From positions 868,001 to 932,000 of the forward strand of contig CBDDEN010000011.1 in the NCBI GenBank assembly GCA_965226925.1: a stretch of DNA of 64,000 bases, written 5' to 3'. Numbering within the stretch: position 1 is the first letter of the stretch; each line of letters opens with the position of its first letter. Shown here in pieces: positions 42,358-51,819 of the stretch. Source of the DNA: CBDDCX01 sp965226925. GTDB taxonomy: Bacteria; Gemmatimonadota; Gemmatimonadetes; Longimicrobiales; Gaopeijiaceae. Made by a program: the position numbers and the translations under genes. The notes below the pieces were generated by a model. That model worked only from the letters and a program-made list of their open reading frames with translations, ran no database searches and was not told where the DNA came from.

Positions 42358-43765
42358 GCTGCTCCGGTCGTTCAGCAAGTTCCGGTCCAGAGTCCTCGAG
42401 AGCCCGTGCCGGCGGGTCGGATACGCGGTCCGGCTCGTGGCTCCAATCGACGTCCCAGCCGGCGTCCGGATCCGCTACGGGCTCGACGTCGTCGATGGCG
42501 TGCAAGAAGCGGACGGCATCGATGAACTCGGCGCCCCGGCCGTTGGCCGCGCCCTCCTTCAGACGGGTCATCGGCTCGTGCAGGAGCTTGTTCAGCAGCC
42601 GTTTCGAGAACGACTCCACGACCTCCCGGTCCTCGGCGGGCAGGTGGGAGAGACGGTGCCACAGCCACTTCAACTCGCGCTCCCTCAGGTAACCCCACCG
42701 GCCTCGCAGGCTGGTGATCAGGGGTACGACGTCACGAGCGTCATGCCAGTGAGCGAACGCGTCCGCGTGTTCTTGTACGATGGCCTCCGCGTCGGAAACG
42801 GAGGCCCGTCTCTGCGTCAGATTCCCGTCGATGATCTCGCGAAGGTCATCGACGTTGTAAAGGAACACGTTGGCCTCGCCGCCAAGCTCGGGCTCCACGT
42901 CTCTGGGAATGGCCAGGTCGAGGATCAGAAGCGGCTTCTTACGACGCCCCCCGACCGCGTGGCGGAATCCGTCGAGCGTGACCAGCGCGTGAGGAGCGGC
43001 CGTGGAGGCCACCAGGATGTCGGTCTGTGCCAGGGCGAAGGGCATCTCGTCGAAGTGGACCGCCCTCCCGGCCAGCCGCGCCGAGAGGGCCTGTGCACGG
43101 TCGAATGTCCGGTTGGCAACGATGAGTCCGTGGATGCGATCCCGCTTCATCGCCTCCACGACCAACTCCGCCGTGTTGCCGGCGCCGAGGATCATCACCT
43201 CTCGCCCCTCGAGGCCACCGAAGATCTTGCGGGCCAACGACACGGCAACCGACGCCACGCTCGCCGCACCCTCCCCGAGAGGGGTCTGTGACCGGATCTG
43301 ACCACCGACGGCGAACGCGGTCTGGAAGAGCCTGTGGAGCACCGGGCCCGCAACGGGGGGATCGGCGGGAACGCGACCGGCCAGCTCGTACGCGCCCTTC
43401 ACCTGCCCCTGGATCTCGGCCTCGCCCAGGACCAGGGAATCGAGCCCGGCCACGACGCGGTACAGATGACGTACGGCCTCCAGGCCCCGTTCGCGATAGA
43501 GATACTGAGCGGTCCCCCCCACGAGACCGCCGGCCTTGTCGGCCAGGACGGCCTCTCCGGCCGCCACGAGGTCGGCATCCGATCCGGGACAGAGGTAAAG
43601 ATCGGTCCGGTTGCAGGTCGAAAGGAGGACGGCCTCCTCCATGCCCGCACGGTCGCGAAGCCCGCCCAGGGCCGCGACGACCTCAGTGTCGGTGAAGGCG
43701 AAGCGCTCGCGGATCTCGACGGGTGCGGTCCGATGGCTCACCCCGACTACGGCGATGGAGGTCAA
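42341..43765 (-). CDS. hemA: Glutamyl-tRNA reductase
   Basis: 474 residues. The start appears to be TTG at 43765, overlapping the upstream stop as TTGA, with GGGAGG about 9 nt before it; no ATG fits the conserved N-terminus SIAVVGVSHRTAPVEIRE. HemA reduces glutamyl-tRNA to glutamate-1-semialdehyde with NADPH. The active-site Cys lies in LLSTCNRTDLYL; GLDSLVLGEAEIQGQVK and the nucleotide-binding VMILGAGNTAELVVEAM follow. A Pro/Asp-rich C-terminal tail extends past the dimerisation domain. Confidence 0.95.
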   Translation of the reverse strand: MTSIAVVGVSHRTAPVEIRERFAFTDTEVVAALGGLRDRAGMEEAVLLSTCNRTDLYLCPGSDADLVAAGEAVLADKAGGLVGGTAQYLYRERGLEAVRHLYRVVAGLDSLVLGEAEIQGQVKGAYELAGRVPADPPVAGPVLHRLFQTAFAVGGQIRSQTPLGEGAASVASVAVSLARKIFGGLEGREVMILGAGNTAELVVEAMKRDRIHGLIVANRTFDRAQALSARLAGRAVHFDEMPFALAQTDILVASTAAPHALVTLDGFRHAVGGRRKKPLLILDLAIPRDVEPELGGEANVFLYNVDDLREIIDGNLTQRRASVSDAEAIVQEHADAFAHWHDARDVVPLITSLRGRWGYLRERELKWLWHRLSHLPAEDREVVESFSKRLLNKLLHEPMTRLKEGAANGRGAEFIDAVRFLHAIDDVEPVADPDAGWDVDWSHEPDRVSDPPARALEDSGPELAERPEQHDTGE

Positions 43766-44571
43766 AGGAAGAAGCCTCCCTTGGTGCTCATCGCCCGAAG
43801 CGTCAGGTACGAGACGATGACCACCGCGGAGCCCACGACCGTCGCCAGCGCGCTTCTGCGTTCTTTCAGCCCTCCGCCCGCCCTCGACCCCAGCGCCACC
43901 GCGAACACCAGCCAAGTCAACACGGCCCAGACGACCTTCGGGTTCGTCTGATCCAGGGAGTGCCTGAAGCTCACGGTCCAGGCCCAACCGAGAATGATGG
44001 ACATAGTGAAGGCCGGGAACCCAGAGACCAACCCGAACCGCACGAGGCGATCCAACGTGGCCAGCGGCGGTGTGAACTCGAACAGCCGGCCCAGGCGCTT
44101 GCCCTTGATCTCACGGAGTTGGACCAGGTAGAGCAGTCCCGCCGCGAAGGCGAGCGCCATCCCACAGAGCCCCAGGAACGCGAGGGCCACGTGGAACACG
44201 AACCAGGCACCCTGAAAGTCCAGCGCTTCGGACGTGGGCTCGAATCCGAGAGAGACGGCGACGCCCTGCAGGACAATGACACCCGGAACGATGACGATCC
44301 CGACCCTGCGCACCTCGCCCAAGCCGAGAGTGGCGACGAGGCCGGCTCCGACGACCAACGCCAGCGTGGAGAGCGACGGAGCCAGCCCTACGAGGGGAAG
44401 CTGACCGTACGCGGCGGTGAATCCGGCGAGCGCAATGGCATGCACGACCACCCCTGCCGTGGCCATGCCGAATGCGAGTTGGGGTCCACTACCCCGCCCT
44501 CCCGTCAGGAGGGAGCGAAACCACAGGAACAGAGATCCCGTGTATAGAAGAAGGGCGACTACGTGCGTCAA
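43762..44571 (-). CDS. HemX/CcsA-type cytochrome c assembly membrane protein
   Basis: 269 residues with about eight membrane helices. The CcmC/CcsA/HemX family pattern is present (AWFVFHVALAFLGLCGMALA, FTMSIILGWAWTVSFRHSLD, NPKVVWAVLTWLVFAV). In many bacteria a HemX-type protein is encoded beside hemA and affects its level, while CcsA exports haem for cytochrome c. Position favours HemX. Its stop overlaps the hemA start. Confidence 0.85.
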   Translation of the reverse strand: MTHVVALLLYTGSLFLWFRSLLTGGRGSGPQLAFGMATAGVVVHAIALAGFTAAYGQLPLVGLAPSLSTLALVVGAGLVATLGLGEVRRVGIVIVPGVIVLQGVAVSLGFEPTSEALDFQGAWFVFHVALAFLGLCGMALAFAAGLLYLVQLREIKGKRLGRLFEFTPPLATLDRLVRFGLVSGFPAFTMSIILGWAWTVSFRHSLDQTNPKVVWAVLTWLVFAVALGSRAGGGLKERRSALATVVGSAVVIVSYLTLRAMSTKGGFFL

Positions 44572-44602
44572 CGGGGCCGCGTCAGCGTGAAAGTTCTGGA
44601 CC

Positions 44603-45694
44603 CTACCTCATCTTGCGATCCAAGTGTACCGCGATCCCGGTGCGGAACACAGCCCCGTTGGCCGACATGATCCTCGCCGACGCCGTCCGGTCGTTGGTCG
44701 CCACTACGCGGAGCCGACCCACCACCTCGTCGGTCACTCCCTCGCGCTCGTACACCACGTACTCGTCACCGATCGCCACACCCTGCTGACCTCCGGTGTT
44801 CAGAATGGCGACGTCGCCCACGCCGTAGAGGGCGTGGCTGGCCCCGAACGTCAGAACGGTGGTACGGCTGCGGTCGGTCACCACCTCCGGATACTGGCCC
44901 GCTACCAGATCGAAGGTGGGAGCCGGCCGGATCAGGTCACCCGGCTGCACTCGCTCGAAGGGTTGGAGGACCACGGCCTCGACACCTCGTGGATCCACCT
45001 TGGTGACCGACAGCACTCCGGTCGGACGAACGATCGAGCCTACCCCCTCGATGATCCGGTCGGCCCGGAAGGCCTGGAGAGCGTCGCCCACGGCGACCTG
45101 GACGCCCGGGTTCAGAGCGATCCGGACCCGTGCGTAGGCCAGCGCCATGCGGAGATCACCCTGGGCGATGAGCGAAGAGATCCTCCCATCGGACCGGACG
45201 GCCTCTACGTTCTCGGGCCCGAGCCACTCGGCGGACCATACCGACGCGCGGCTCACCCACAGGAACTCCTGCTCGTCGAATCCGACTGAACCGGAAGACG
45301 ACTCTTGGCCTCGGAAGAAGACGGACTTCCGATCGCGCTCGCTGATCTGGGCTTCGGCCGGAGGCGCAGCCGGAGTCTGCGGGGCGACAGAGACCGCCAC
45401 CTCCCCGACGACCGCGGGTTCGTCCTGAGCCATCTCGGCCTCTGCCGCAGCGACTCCCGGAATCACGAACCGCTGATCCGGCTCGATGAGGTCCGGGTCT
45501 TCGATCTGAGTCCGATTCGCCTCGAAGATGCGCGGCCACTGGAACGGATCCTCGTAGTACCGCCCGGCCAAGGCCCAGAGGGTCTCTCCCTTCACGACGA
45601 CGTGCGTTCGGGAAGCGGTCTGTACAGGCTGCTGGGCAGCCGCAAAACCGGGCAAAATTGTCAGGGCCAGGGCGGTTGCTGCGAACCGGACCAT
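44603..45694 (-). CDS. LysM-domain periplasmic protein
   Basis: 363 residues from ATG at 45694. The signal peptide ends near PGFAAAQ. A LysM domain (about 30-85: HVVVKGETLWALAGRYYEDP, IFEANRTQIEDPDLIEPDQ) should bind peptidoglycan. The rest (about 110-363) has repeated short beta modules (ALNPGVQVAVGDALQAFRAD, ATFGASHALYGVGD-like) but no family I recognise. It has its own predicted promoter. Confidence 0.82.
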   Translation of the reverse strand: MVRFAATALALTILPGFAAAQQPVQTASRTHVVVKGETLWALAGRYYEDPFQWPRIFEANRTQIEDPDLIEPDQRFVIPGVAAAEAEMAQDEPAVVGEVAVSVAPQTPAAPPAEAQISERDRKSVFFRGQESSSGSVGFDEQEFLWVSRASVWSAEWLGPENVEAVRSDGRISSLIAQGDLRMALAYARVRIALNPGVQVAVGDALQAFRADRIIEGVGSIVRPTGVLSVTKVDPRGVEAVVLQPFERVQPGDLIRPAPTFDLVAGQYPEVVTDRSRTTVLTFGASHALYGVGDVAILNTGGQQGVAIGDEYVVYEREGVTDEVVGRLRVVATNDRTASARIMSANGAVFRTGIAVHLDRKMR

Positions 45695-45748
45695 GATCGC
45701 TTCCTTTTCCAGATGGGACGGGACTTTATCCTCGACTATCCATCGACG

Positions 45749-45778
45749 AAGATAGGCCGATACGGGCCTGGCGGTCAA
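45749..45778 (-). promoter_or_regulatory. Predicted promoter for the LysM gene
   Basis: On the minus strand TTGACC (45778-45773) and TATCTT (45754-45749) are 18 bp apart. The start point would fall near 45742, about 48 nt ahead of the ATG at 45694. Confidence 0.55.
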
Positions 45779-45797
45779 CGCGTTTTTTGCTATTCAA

Positions 45798-46310
45798 CTA
45801 CAAACGTTTCCACGAGGAGCCTCGGGAAACGGGGGCATTCGCTCTGGATCCCACCTCCTTTTTGAGCACTCGGGCGTCCTCTTTGGGTCGTTCGTAATAG
45901 GCCTTACGCACCCCGACCTCTACGAATCCACGGCCCGAGTAGAGCCTCAGCGCACCCTCGTTCGACTCTCTCACCTCGAGGTAGCGGTTCCGCACGCCGG
46001 CCTTCTCCGCCACGCCCAACATCCGGTCGAGAAGCGCCGAACCGAGCCCCCGCCCCCTCACGTCGTCACGGACCGCGATGTTGGCCAACTCGCCCTCTTC
46101 GAGGATGCACCAGAGGATGGCGTAAGCCGCCACTTCCCCCTCCCACTCGGCCACCCAGAGCTCCACGCCCGGGCGCGCGAGGAGCGAAAGGAACGTGTCC
46201 TCCTTCCAGGGCGTGCTGAATGTGGCCGCCTCCATCCCGGCCACCTCTGCGGCGTCGCCGGCGGCCATCGGCCGCATGACGGGGCCCGGTGCGGCGGGAT
46301 CCCGGCTCAC
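45798..46310 (-). CDS. rimI: Ribosomal-protein-alanine N-acetyltransferase RimI-like
   Basis: 170 residues from GTG at 46310, overlapping the tsaB stop as GTGA. GNAT fold with the acetyl-CoA loop VRDDVRGRGLGSALLDRM and YLEVRESNEGALRLYSGRGF, characteristic of RimI. RimI acetylates the N-terminus of ribosomal protein S18. The tsaE-tsaB-rimI order is typical of the tRNA t6A cluster. Confidence 0.92.
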   Translation of the reverse strand: MSRDPAAPGPVMRPMAAGDAAEVAGMEAATFSTPWKEDTFLSLLARPGVELWVAEWEGEVAAYAILWCILEEGELANIAVRDDVRGRGLGSALLDRMLGVAEKAGVRNRYLEVRESNEGALRLYSGRGFVEVGVRKAYYERPKEDARVLKKEVGSRANAPVSRGSSWKRL

Positions 46311-47071
46311 GAAGCCGACCCGGAGAGGCGCTCCGCGGACGAGGGGCGAAGGTAGTCGGGCCCCCAGCGGGCCACGTCTTCCACGTGCGCCCTCGCGGGA
46401 TCACGCCTCAGGACCGTGAGCAACCCGTCCGCAGTCGGCATCCCGAGCGGAGGCGGCAGCACCCGGAAGCCTGCGCCTCGAATCTCGTCCGCGTGGCGGT
46501 CGGCGCCGTCACCCGCGAAGATCGACAAAGGGATGGTGCCCGACAGGATCTCGCCGATCGTCGTGGAATGGGGCGCGATGAGCTCTTCCAACCCGTGTGC
46601 GGAGGGCAGGTAACACGCGGCGTACACACGATCGCCGCGCGCGTCGAAGAGCACGTACCGGGGCAAGGCGCGTTCGTCCGCCGACATCTCCGCGCGCGGC
46701 CCGTCGGACAGCGGTACCCACGCAGCGTCCACCGCCGCCGCACCCGCCTCGAGCGACGAAACGGCCCAGAGAGGCAGATCGAGCGCCTGCGCCAGCCCTT
46801 TCGCCGTGGACGCCGCCACCCTCACACCGGTGAACGATCCGGGGCCGGATCCGACCACCACGCCCGTCAGCTCGCCCACGTCCACCCCTCCCTCCTCCAG
46901 GGTCTCGTGGATCTTCGGAATCAGATCAGACGAGTGCGCGCCCTGGCGTCTCAGCTCCGTCCGCGCCAGCACTTCAGTCCCGACGCCTATGGCCACCGAC
47001 CCCAGGGGCGTGGATGTATCGAAGGCCAGAATGAAGCCCTCGACCGAACCGACCAAACCGGCGTCGCTCAT
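46307..47071 (-). CDS. tsaB: tRNA threonylcarbamoyladenosine biosynthesis protein TsaB
   Basis: 254 residues from ATG at 47071, overlapping tsaE as ATGA. It is an ASKHA-fold scaffold for TsaD: FILAFDTSTPLGSVAIG at the N-terminus and VVVGSGPGSFTGVRVAAST. It works with TsaC, TsaD and TsaE to make t6A37 in ANN-decoding tRNAs. The upstream open frame beyond 47071 is shadow sequence. Confidence 0.95.
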   Translation of the reverse strand: MSDAGLVGSVEGFILAFDTSTPLGSVAIGVGTEVLARTELRRQGAHSSDLIPKIHETLEEGGVDVGELTGVVVGSGPGSFTGVRVAASTAKGLAQALDLPLWAVSSLEAGAAAVDAAWVPLSDGPRAEMSADERALPRYVLFDARGDRVYAACYLPSAHGLEELIAPHSTTIGEILSGTIPLSIFAGDGADRHADEIRGAGFRVLPPPLGMPTADGLLTVLRRDPARAHVEDVARWGPDYLRPSSAERLSGSAS

Positions 47072-47529
47072 GCGCTCAGCGAGACCGGAAAGCCGGGCAG
47101 GTGGGGCGGCCGACCGACGCGGTTCACTTCGACCGCACGGCTGTCCGCGTCGCCTGCGACATGCGTCAGCGCGATCTCCCATCGGTCTCGGGGAAGGTGC
47201 CCCTCGGCCCGTTCCGGCCACTCCACCAGAACCAGCTCGTCGGGCGCTCCCAGTTCCTGCCAGCCCAACTCCCACAGCTCCTCGGAATCGGACACCCGGT
47301 ACAGATCGAGGTGCACGATCTGCAATCCCCGAGATGTCGGATAACGGAACAGGATGTTGAACGTCGGCGAGGGGATCGCACCCTCCACCCCGGCACCCCG
47401 GGCGACGGCCCGGGCCAGAACCGATTTACCCGCACCCAGCGGCCCGCGTAACAACACGAACATCGGGGCGCGCGCCTCCGCACCGATGACCTCGCCCCAA
47501 CGGACCAGCTCCTCCTCCTTCAGGTTCAT
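47068..47529 (-). CDS. tsaE: tRNA threonylcarbamoyladenosine biosynthesis ATPase TsaE
   Basis: 153 residues from ATG at 47529, overlapping the uvrB stop as ATGA. P-loop LRGPLGAGKSVLARAVARG, then IPSPTFNILFRYP and the conserved VHLDLYRVSD and LVEWPERAEG. TsaE is the ATPase that recycles the t6A complex. The coupled uvrB-tsaE order is unusual in my knowledge. Confidence 0.94.
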   Translation of the reverse strand: MNLKEEELVRWGEVIGAEARAPMFVLLRGPLGAGKSVLARAVARGAGVEGAIPSPTFNILFRYPTSRGLQIVHLDLYRVSDSEELWELGWQELGAPDELVLVEWPERAEGHLPRDRWEIALTHVAGDADSRAVEVNRVGRPPHLPGFPVSLSA

Positions 47530-49514
47530 GTCACCGCGGCCTTGAGATCGAAGATCTCGTCCCTCAGGAGCGCTGCCCGCTCGAAGTCCATAGCCTCGGC
47601 GGCCTCGGTCATCTCCTGCTCCAGTATCTTGATGTACTCCTCGGCATTCACCTCGTCCGCGTAGCTCGGCTTCTGCTCCGAGACGCGCGCCACGCGCTTC
47701 TCGCTGGCATCGGCCACCCGCGTGGAGAACTCGATCTGTTGGACGCTCTTCTTGATCGTCTCGGGTGTGATGTCGTGCTCGAGGTTGTGCGCGACCTGGA
47801 TCTCGCGACGCCTGTTCGTCTCGTTCAGGCACGTCTGCATGGACCGCGTGACGCGATCGGCGTACAGAATGGCCCTCCCGTCCACGTTGCGTGCCGCGCG
47901 ACCGATGGTCTGGATGAGCGAACGTCCATCACGGAGGAATCCCTCCTTGTCCGCGTCGAGAATGGCCACCAGGGACACCTCGGGCAGATCCAGCCCCTCC
48001 CTTAGCAGATTAATGCCCACGAGCACGTCGATCTTGCCCAGACGCAGCTCCCGCAGGATCCGCATTCGCTCGATGGTATCGATGTCGGAGTGCATGTAGC
48101 TCACCCGGACCCCCACGGACTGGAGGTACTCGGAGAGGTCCTCCGCCATCCGCTTCGTGAGCGTGGTCACGAGCACGCGCTCGCCCTTGACCTCGCGCGC
48201 CCGGATCTCGGCCAGAAGATCGTCCACCTGGCCCTTGACCGGCCGCACCTCCACCTCGGGGTCGACCAGCCCGGTGGGGCGGATGATCTGCTCCACGACC
48301 ACGCCTCCGGACCGCTCCAGCTCCCAGTCACCGGGGGTCGCCGAAACGAAGACGGCCTTCGGCACCAGCGAGTCCCATTCGTCGAAGGTGAGCGGACGGT
48401 TGTCGAGCGCGCTGGGGAGCCGGAACCCGTGCTCCACCAGAGTCTCCTTCCGAGACCGGTCGCCCTTGTACATGCCGTGGATCTGGGGAACCGAAGCGTG
48501 GGACTCGTCGCAGATCAGGAGAAAGTCCTCGGGGAAGTAGTCCAGCAGGCACGCCGGCCGTTCCCCGGTGCGCCGGCCGCTGGTATAGAGCGAGTAGTTC
48601 TCGATGCCGGGACAAGTCCCGATCTCGAGCATCATCTCGAGATCGAAATTCGTGCGGCTCTCGATCCTCTGCGCCTCCAACAGGCGGCCCTCCGCCTCGA
48701 AGTGGGCGACCTGCTGCTTCATCTCCTCGCGCACGAGGGGCGCCATGCCCTCGATGATCTCCCGCCGGGTCACGTAGTGGCTCGCGGGATAGACGGACGC
48801 CCGATCCATCGGTGTGACGATCTCGCCGGTGAGCGGCTCGAAACGAGTGATACGCTCGATCTCGTCTCCCCACAGCTCGATGCGAACCGCCTGCTCCTCA
48901 TACGCCGGAAAGATCTCCACGGTATCCCCCCGGACCCGGAACGTGCCCCGCTGGAATTCGTAGTCGTTGCGCCGATACTGGGTTTCCACCAGACCCTTCA
49001 GAATCTCCTTGCGACCGATCTGCTGGCCCACCCGTAGGTGGAGCATCAGCGAGCGGTAGTCCAGAGGGTTGCCCAAGCCGTAGATGTAGGACACCGACGC
49101 CACTACGATCACGTCGTCCCTCTCCATGAGGGACGAGGTCGTGCGCAAGCGCAGGCGCTCGATATCCTCGTTGATGCTGGAGTCCTTCTCGATGTAGGTG
49201 TCGGTCGACGGGACGTACGCTTCGGGCTGGTAGTAGTCGTAGTAGGAGATGAAATACTCGACCGCATTCCGGGGAAAGAGCGCCTTGAGCTCCCCATAGA
49301 GCTGCGCCGCCAGCGTCTTGTTGTGGGACGTGACGAGCGTCGGTCGTCCGTAGGCGGCGATCACGTTGGCGATCGAGAACGTCTTTCCCGTCCCCGTGGC
49401 GCCGAGCAGGGTTTGGAACCGGTCGCCGCGCCTCAGCCCTTCCGTGAGTTCGGCGATGGCTGCCGGTTGGTCACCCTGCGGCTCGTACGTGGAAGAGATC
49501 TGGAATTGCGGCAT
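47526..49514 (-). CDS. uvrB: Excinuclease ABC subunit B
   Basis: 662 residues, normal length. UvrB verifies DNA damage within the UvrABC repair system. Visible: Walker A LLGATGTGKTFSIANV, the beta-hairpin YYDYYQPEAYVP, the DEAD-type LLICDESHASVPQIHGMY, helicase motifs DVLVGINLLREGLDLPEV and QTIGRAARNVDGRAI, and a C-terminal UVR domain (ILEQEMTEAAEAMDFERAAL). The ATG at 49514 is the only sensible start. Confidence 0.98.
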   Translation of the reverse strand: MPQFQISSTYEPQGDQPAAIAELTEGLRRGDRFQTLLGATGTGKTFSIANVIAAYGRPTLVTSHNKTLAAQLYGELKALFPRNAVEYFISYYDYYQPEAYVPSTDTYIEKDSSINEDIERLRLRTTSSLMERDDVIVVASVSYIYGLGNPLDYRSLMLHLRVGQQIGRKEILKGLVETQYRRNDYEFQRGTFRVRGDTVEIFPAYEEQAVRIELWGDEIERITRFEPLTGEIVTPMDRASVYPASHYVTRREIIEGMAPLVREEMKQQVAHFEAEGRLLEAQRIESRTNFDLEMMLEIGTCPGIENYSLYTSGRRTGERPACLLDYFPEDFLLICDESHASVPQIHGMYKGDRSRKETLVEHGFRLPSALDNRPLTFDEWDSLVPKAVFVSATPGDWELERSGGVVVEQIIRPTGLVDPEVEVRPVKGQVDDLLAEIRAREVKGERVLVTTLTKRMAEDLSEYLQSVGVRVSYMHSDIDTIERMRILRELRLGKIDVLVGINLLREGLDLPEVSLVAILDADKEGFLRDGRSLIQTIGRAARNVDGRAILYADRVTRSMQTCLNETNRRREIQVAHNLEHDITPETIKKSVQQIEFSTRVADASEKRVARVSEQKPSYADEVNAEEYIKILEQEMTEAAEAMDFERAALLRDEIFDLKAAVT

Positions 49515-49568
49515 CGATGCTCGGGCGTCTGAGAGTTCCGGTTCGTCGTGTGTCCGCTGCGAGGTACG

Positions 49569-51800
49569 TTACCGGAGGTCGGACTCCTGGAACGTCTCCC
49601 TCCGATTCACCTCCAGCACCCCATCGACCCGGCGGATCGCCTTCATGACCCTGTTCAGGTGGGCCAGGTCCTGGACCTCCACGGAAAACTGTCCCATCAT
49701 CCCCCGCTCCACACCCCCCATCTCCGCCTGCGCGATGTCCGTTCCCGAGTCCGTGATGGCCTTGGCGACGTCCGACAGCAGGCCCCGCCGATCGCTCCCT
49801 TCCAGGTACAGCTTGACGAAGAACCGGTCCCCCTTCTCCGCCGTCCACTCGATCTCGACGCGTCGTTCTTCATCGAGGTTCAAGACGTTGGGGCAATCCG
49901 TCCGGTGAATCGAGACACCCCGGCCCTGGGTGATGTACCCCGTCACCGTGTCGCCCGGGACCGGCTGACAGCACTTCGAGTACCGGATCATCAGGTTGTC
50001 CATGCCCTGGATCCGCACGGCGCGGCTCGAGCGGCGAATGCGATCGGCGATGCGCTCGAGGGCGCTCGGCGAGCGCTGAACCACCTCGTGCGGATCCTCA
50101 TCCGGATACAGGGCCCGGATCACCGCCGTGGGCCCCACGTCGCCACGTCCGAGAGCCGAGAGCACCCGATCGAAATCGGCGTAGCCCATGGACCCGGCGG
50201 CCTCCTTCAACTGGGCGTTGGTCGGCCTTTCCCTGCGAGTCTTCTTAACCTCCCGCTCGAAGATGTCCCTTCCAAGACTCAGAGCCGACTCGTGCTCCTC
50301 CTTGCGAATCCACTGCTTGATGCGCCCCCGGGCCCGGGACGTCTTCACGAACCCGAGCCAATCCCGGTTGGGACGCTGGCGGGTGTCGGTGATGATATCC
50401 ACCGTGTCGCCGTTCTTGAGCTCACGGGACAAGGGGGCGATGCGCCCGTTCACCCTGGCGCCGGCACAGTGGTGGCCGACTTCGGTGTGCACCGAGTAGG
50501 CGAAGTCGATCGGCGTGGCGCCCAGCGGCAACGGCTTCACGTCTCCCTTGGGCGTGAAGATGAAGATCTCTCCCTGAAAGAGGTCCATGCGGAGGAACTC
50601 CATGAATTCCTCCGGCTCGTCCGTATCCTTCTGCCACTCCAGCACCTGACGGAACCAGGTGAGCGCCTCGTCGGCCTCGTCCGGCTCCTGCTCCGGTTCC
50701 GGCTGCACGAGTCCTTCCTTGTATCGCCAGTGAGCCGCGATCCCGTACTCGGCGGTGCGGTGCATCTCCTCGGTGCGGATCTGGATCTCGTATCTGCGCC
50801 CGCCGGGCCCGATGACCGTCGTGTGGAGCGAGCGGTACATGTTCGTCTTGGGCGTCGCGATGAAGTCGTGGAATCGGTCCTGAACGGGATTCCACTGGTT
50901 GTGAATGACCCCGAGCGCGGCGTAACAGTGCTGGACGCTGTCGGTGAAGACCCGCATGGCCATCAGGTCATAGATCTCCTCGTAGGGCACGCCACCGTGC
51001 ACCGTCTTGCGGTAGATGGACCACAGGTGCTTGGGCCGCCCCGTCACTTCGGCCGGGACGCCGGCAGCGGCCAGTGCCTCGTCCAGGGGCCGCTTCATCT
51101 CGAGGATCTGACGCTCCCGCTCCTTGCGGCGCCCGCGGACCTTCTTGCGGAGCTCCTCGTAGGCCTCGGGCTCCAGGTACTTGAAGGCCAGATCCTCCAA
51201 CTCCCACCGGATCGCGGCCATTCCCAAGCGGTGGGCCAACGGCGCATAGATGTCACGCGTCTCGAGGGCGATGCGCTGCTGCTGCTTCGGCTTGAGCGCG
51301 TCCAGCGTTCGCATGTTGTGCAGGCGGTCGGCCAGCTTCACCAGGATGACACGAGCGTCACGAGCCATGGAGAGCAGCAGCTTCCGGTAGTTCTCGACCT
51401 GCTGTTCGGTGTGGGACCTGAACTCGACGCGGCCGATCTTCGTGACCCCGTCCACGATGGTGGACACGCCATGGCCGAACCGCTTGTCGATGTCGGCCAG
51501 GGATACGGTCGTGTCCTCGACCACGTCGTGAACCAGGCCCGACACGATCGAATCGGTGTCGAGGCCCAGCACGCTCAAGATGGTCGCCACCTCCACCGCG
51601 TGGGTGACGAACTCTTCACCGGACGCGCGCCGTTGGCCGGCATGCGCCTCGCGAGCGAGCTCGTAGGCGTCCCGCACCGCATCGACATCCAACCGATCGG
51701 CGTACGACTCCATGGCCCTGGCCAGAGGACGGGGCAAACCTCGAATCGTGGAAGTAGCGGTGGCGCTAGGCATCCCTTGGCTACCCCCGCGTTCCCACAT
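49569..51800 (-). CDS. rel: Bifunctional (p)ppGpp synthase/hydrolase RelA/SpoT family
   Basis: 743 residues; start ATG at 51800, with ATG at 51773 also possible. It has the whole Rel set: HD hydrolase with LVHDVVEDTTVSLADIDKRF (HDxxED intact), synthetase GRPKHLWSIYRKTVHG and YRSLHTTVIGPGGRRYEIQI, TGS domain IFIFTPKGDVKPLPLGATP, zinc-finger KCCQPVPGDTVTGYI, and a C-terminal ACT domain. The intact HD motif suggests both synthesis and breakdown of the alarmone. It is the only Rel homologue in the window. Confidence 0.95.
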   Translation of the reverse strand: MWERGGSQGMPSATATSTIRGLPRPLARAMESYADRLDVDAVRDAYELAREAHAGQRRASGEEFVTHAVEVATILSVLGLDTDSIVSGLVHDVVEDTTVSLADIDKRFGHGVSTIVDGVTKIGRVEFRSHTEQQVENYRKLLLSMARDARVILVKLADRLHNMRTLDALKPKQQQRIALETRDIYAPLAHRLGMAAIRWELEDLAFKYLEPEAYEELRKKVRGRRKERERQILEMKRPLDEALAAAGVPAEVTGRPKHLWSIYRKTVHGGVPYEEIYDLMAMRVFTDSVQHCYAALGVIHNQWNPVQDRFHDFIATPKTNMYRSLHTTVIGPGGRRYEIQIRTEEMHRTAEYGIAAHWRYKEGLVQPEPEQEPDEADEALTWFRQVLEWQKDTDEPEEFMEFLRMDLFQGEIFIFTPKGDVKPLPLGATPIDFAYSVHTEVGHHCAGARVNGRIAPLSRELKNGDTVDIITDTRQRPNRDWLGFVKTSRARGRIKQWIRKEEHESALSLGRDIFEREVKKTRRERPTNAQLKEAAGSMGYADFDRVLSALGRGDVGPTAVIRALYPDEDPHEVVQRSPSALERIADRIRRSSRAVRIQGMDNLMIRYSKCCQPVPGDTVTGYITQGRGVSIHRTDCPNVLNLDEERRVEIEWTAEKGDRFFVKLYLEGSDRRGLLSDVAKAITDSGTDIAQAEMGGVERGMMGQFSVEVQDLAHLNRVMKAIRRVDGVLEVNRRETFQESDLR

Positions 51801-51819
51801 CTGTTTCCCGGGGGGGACC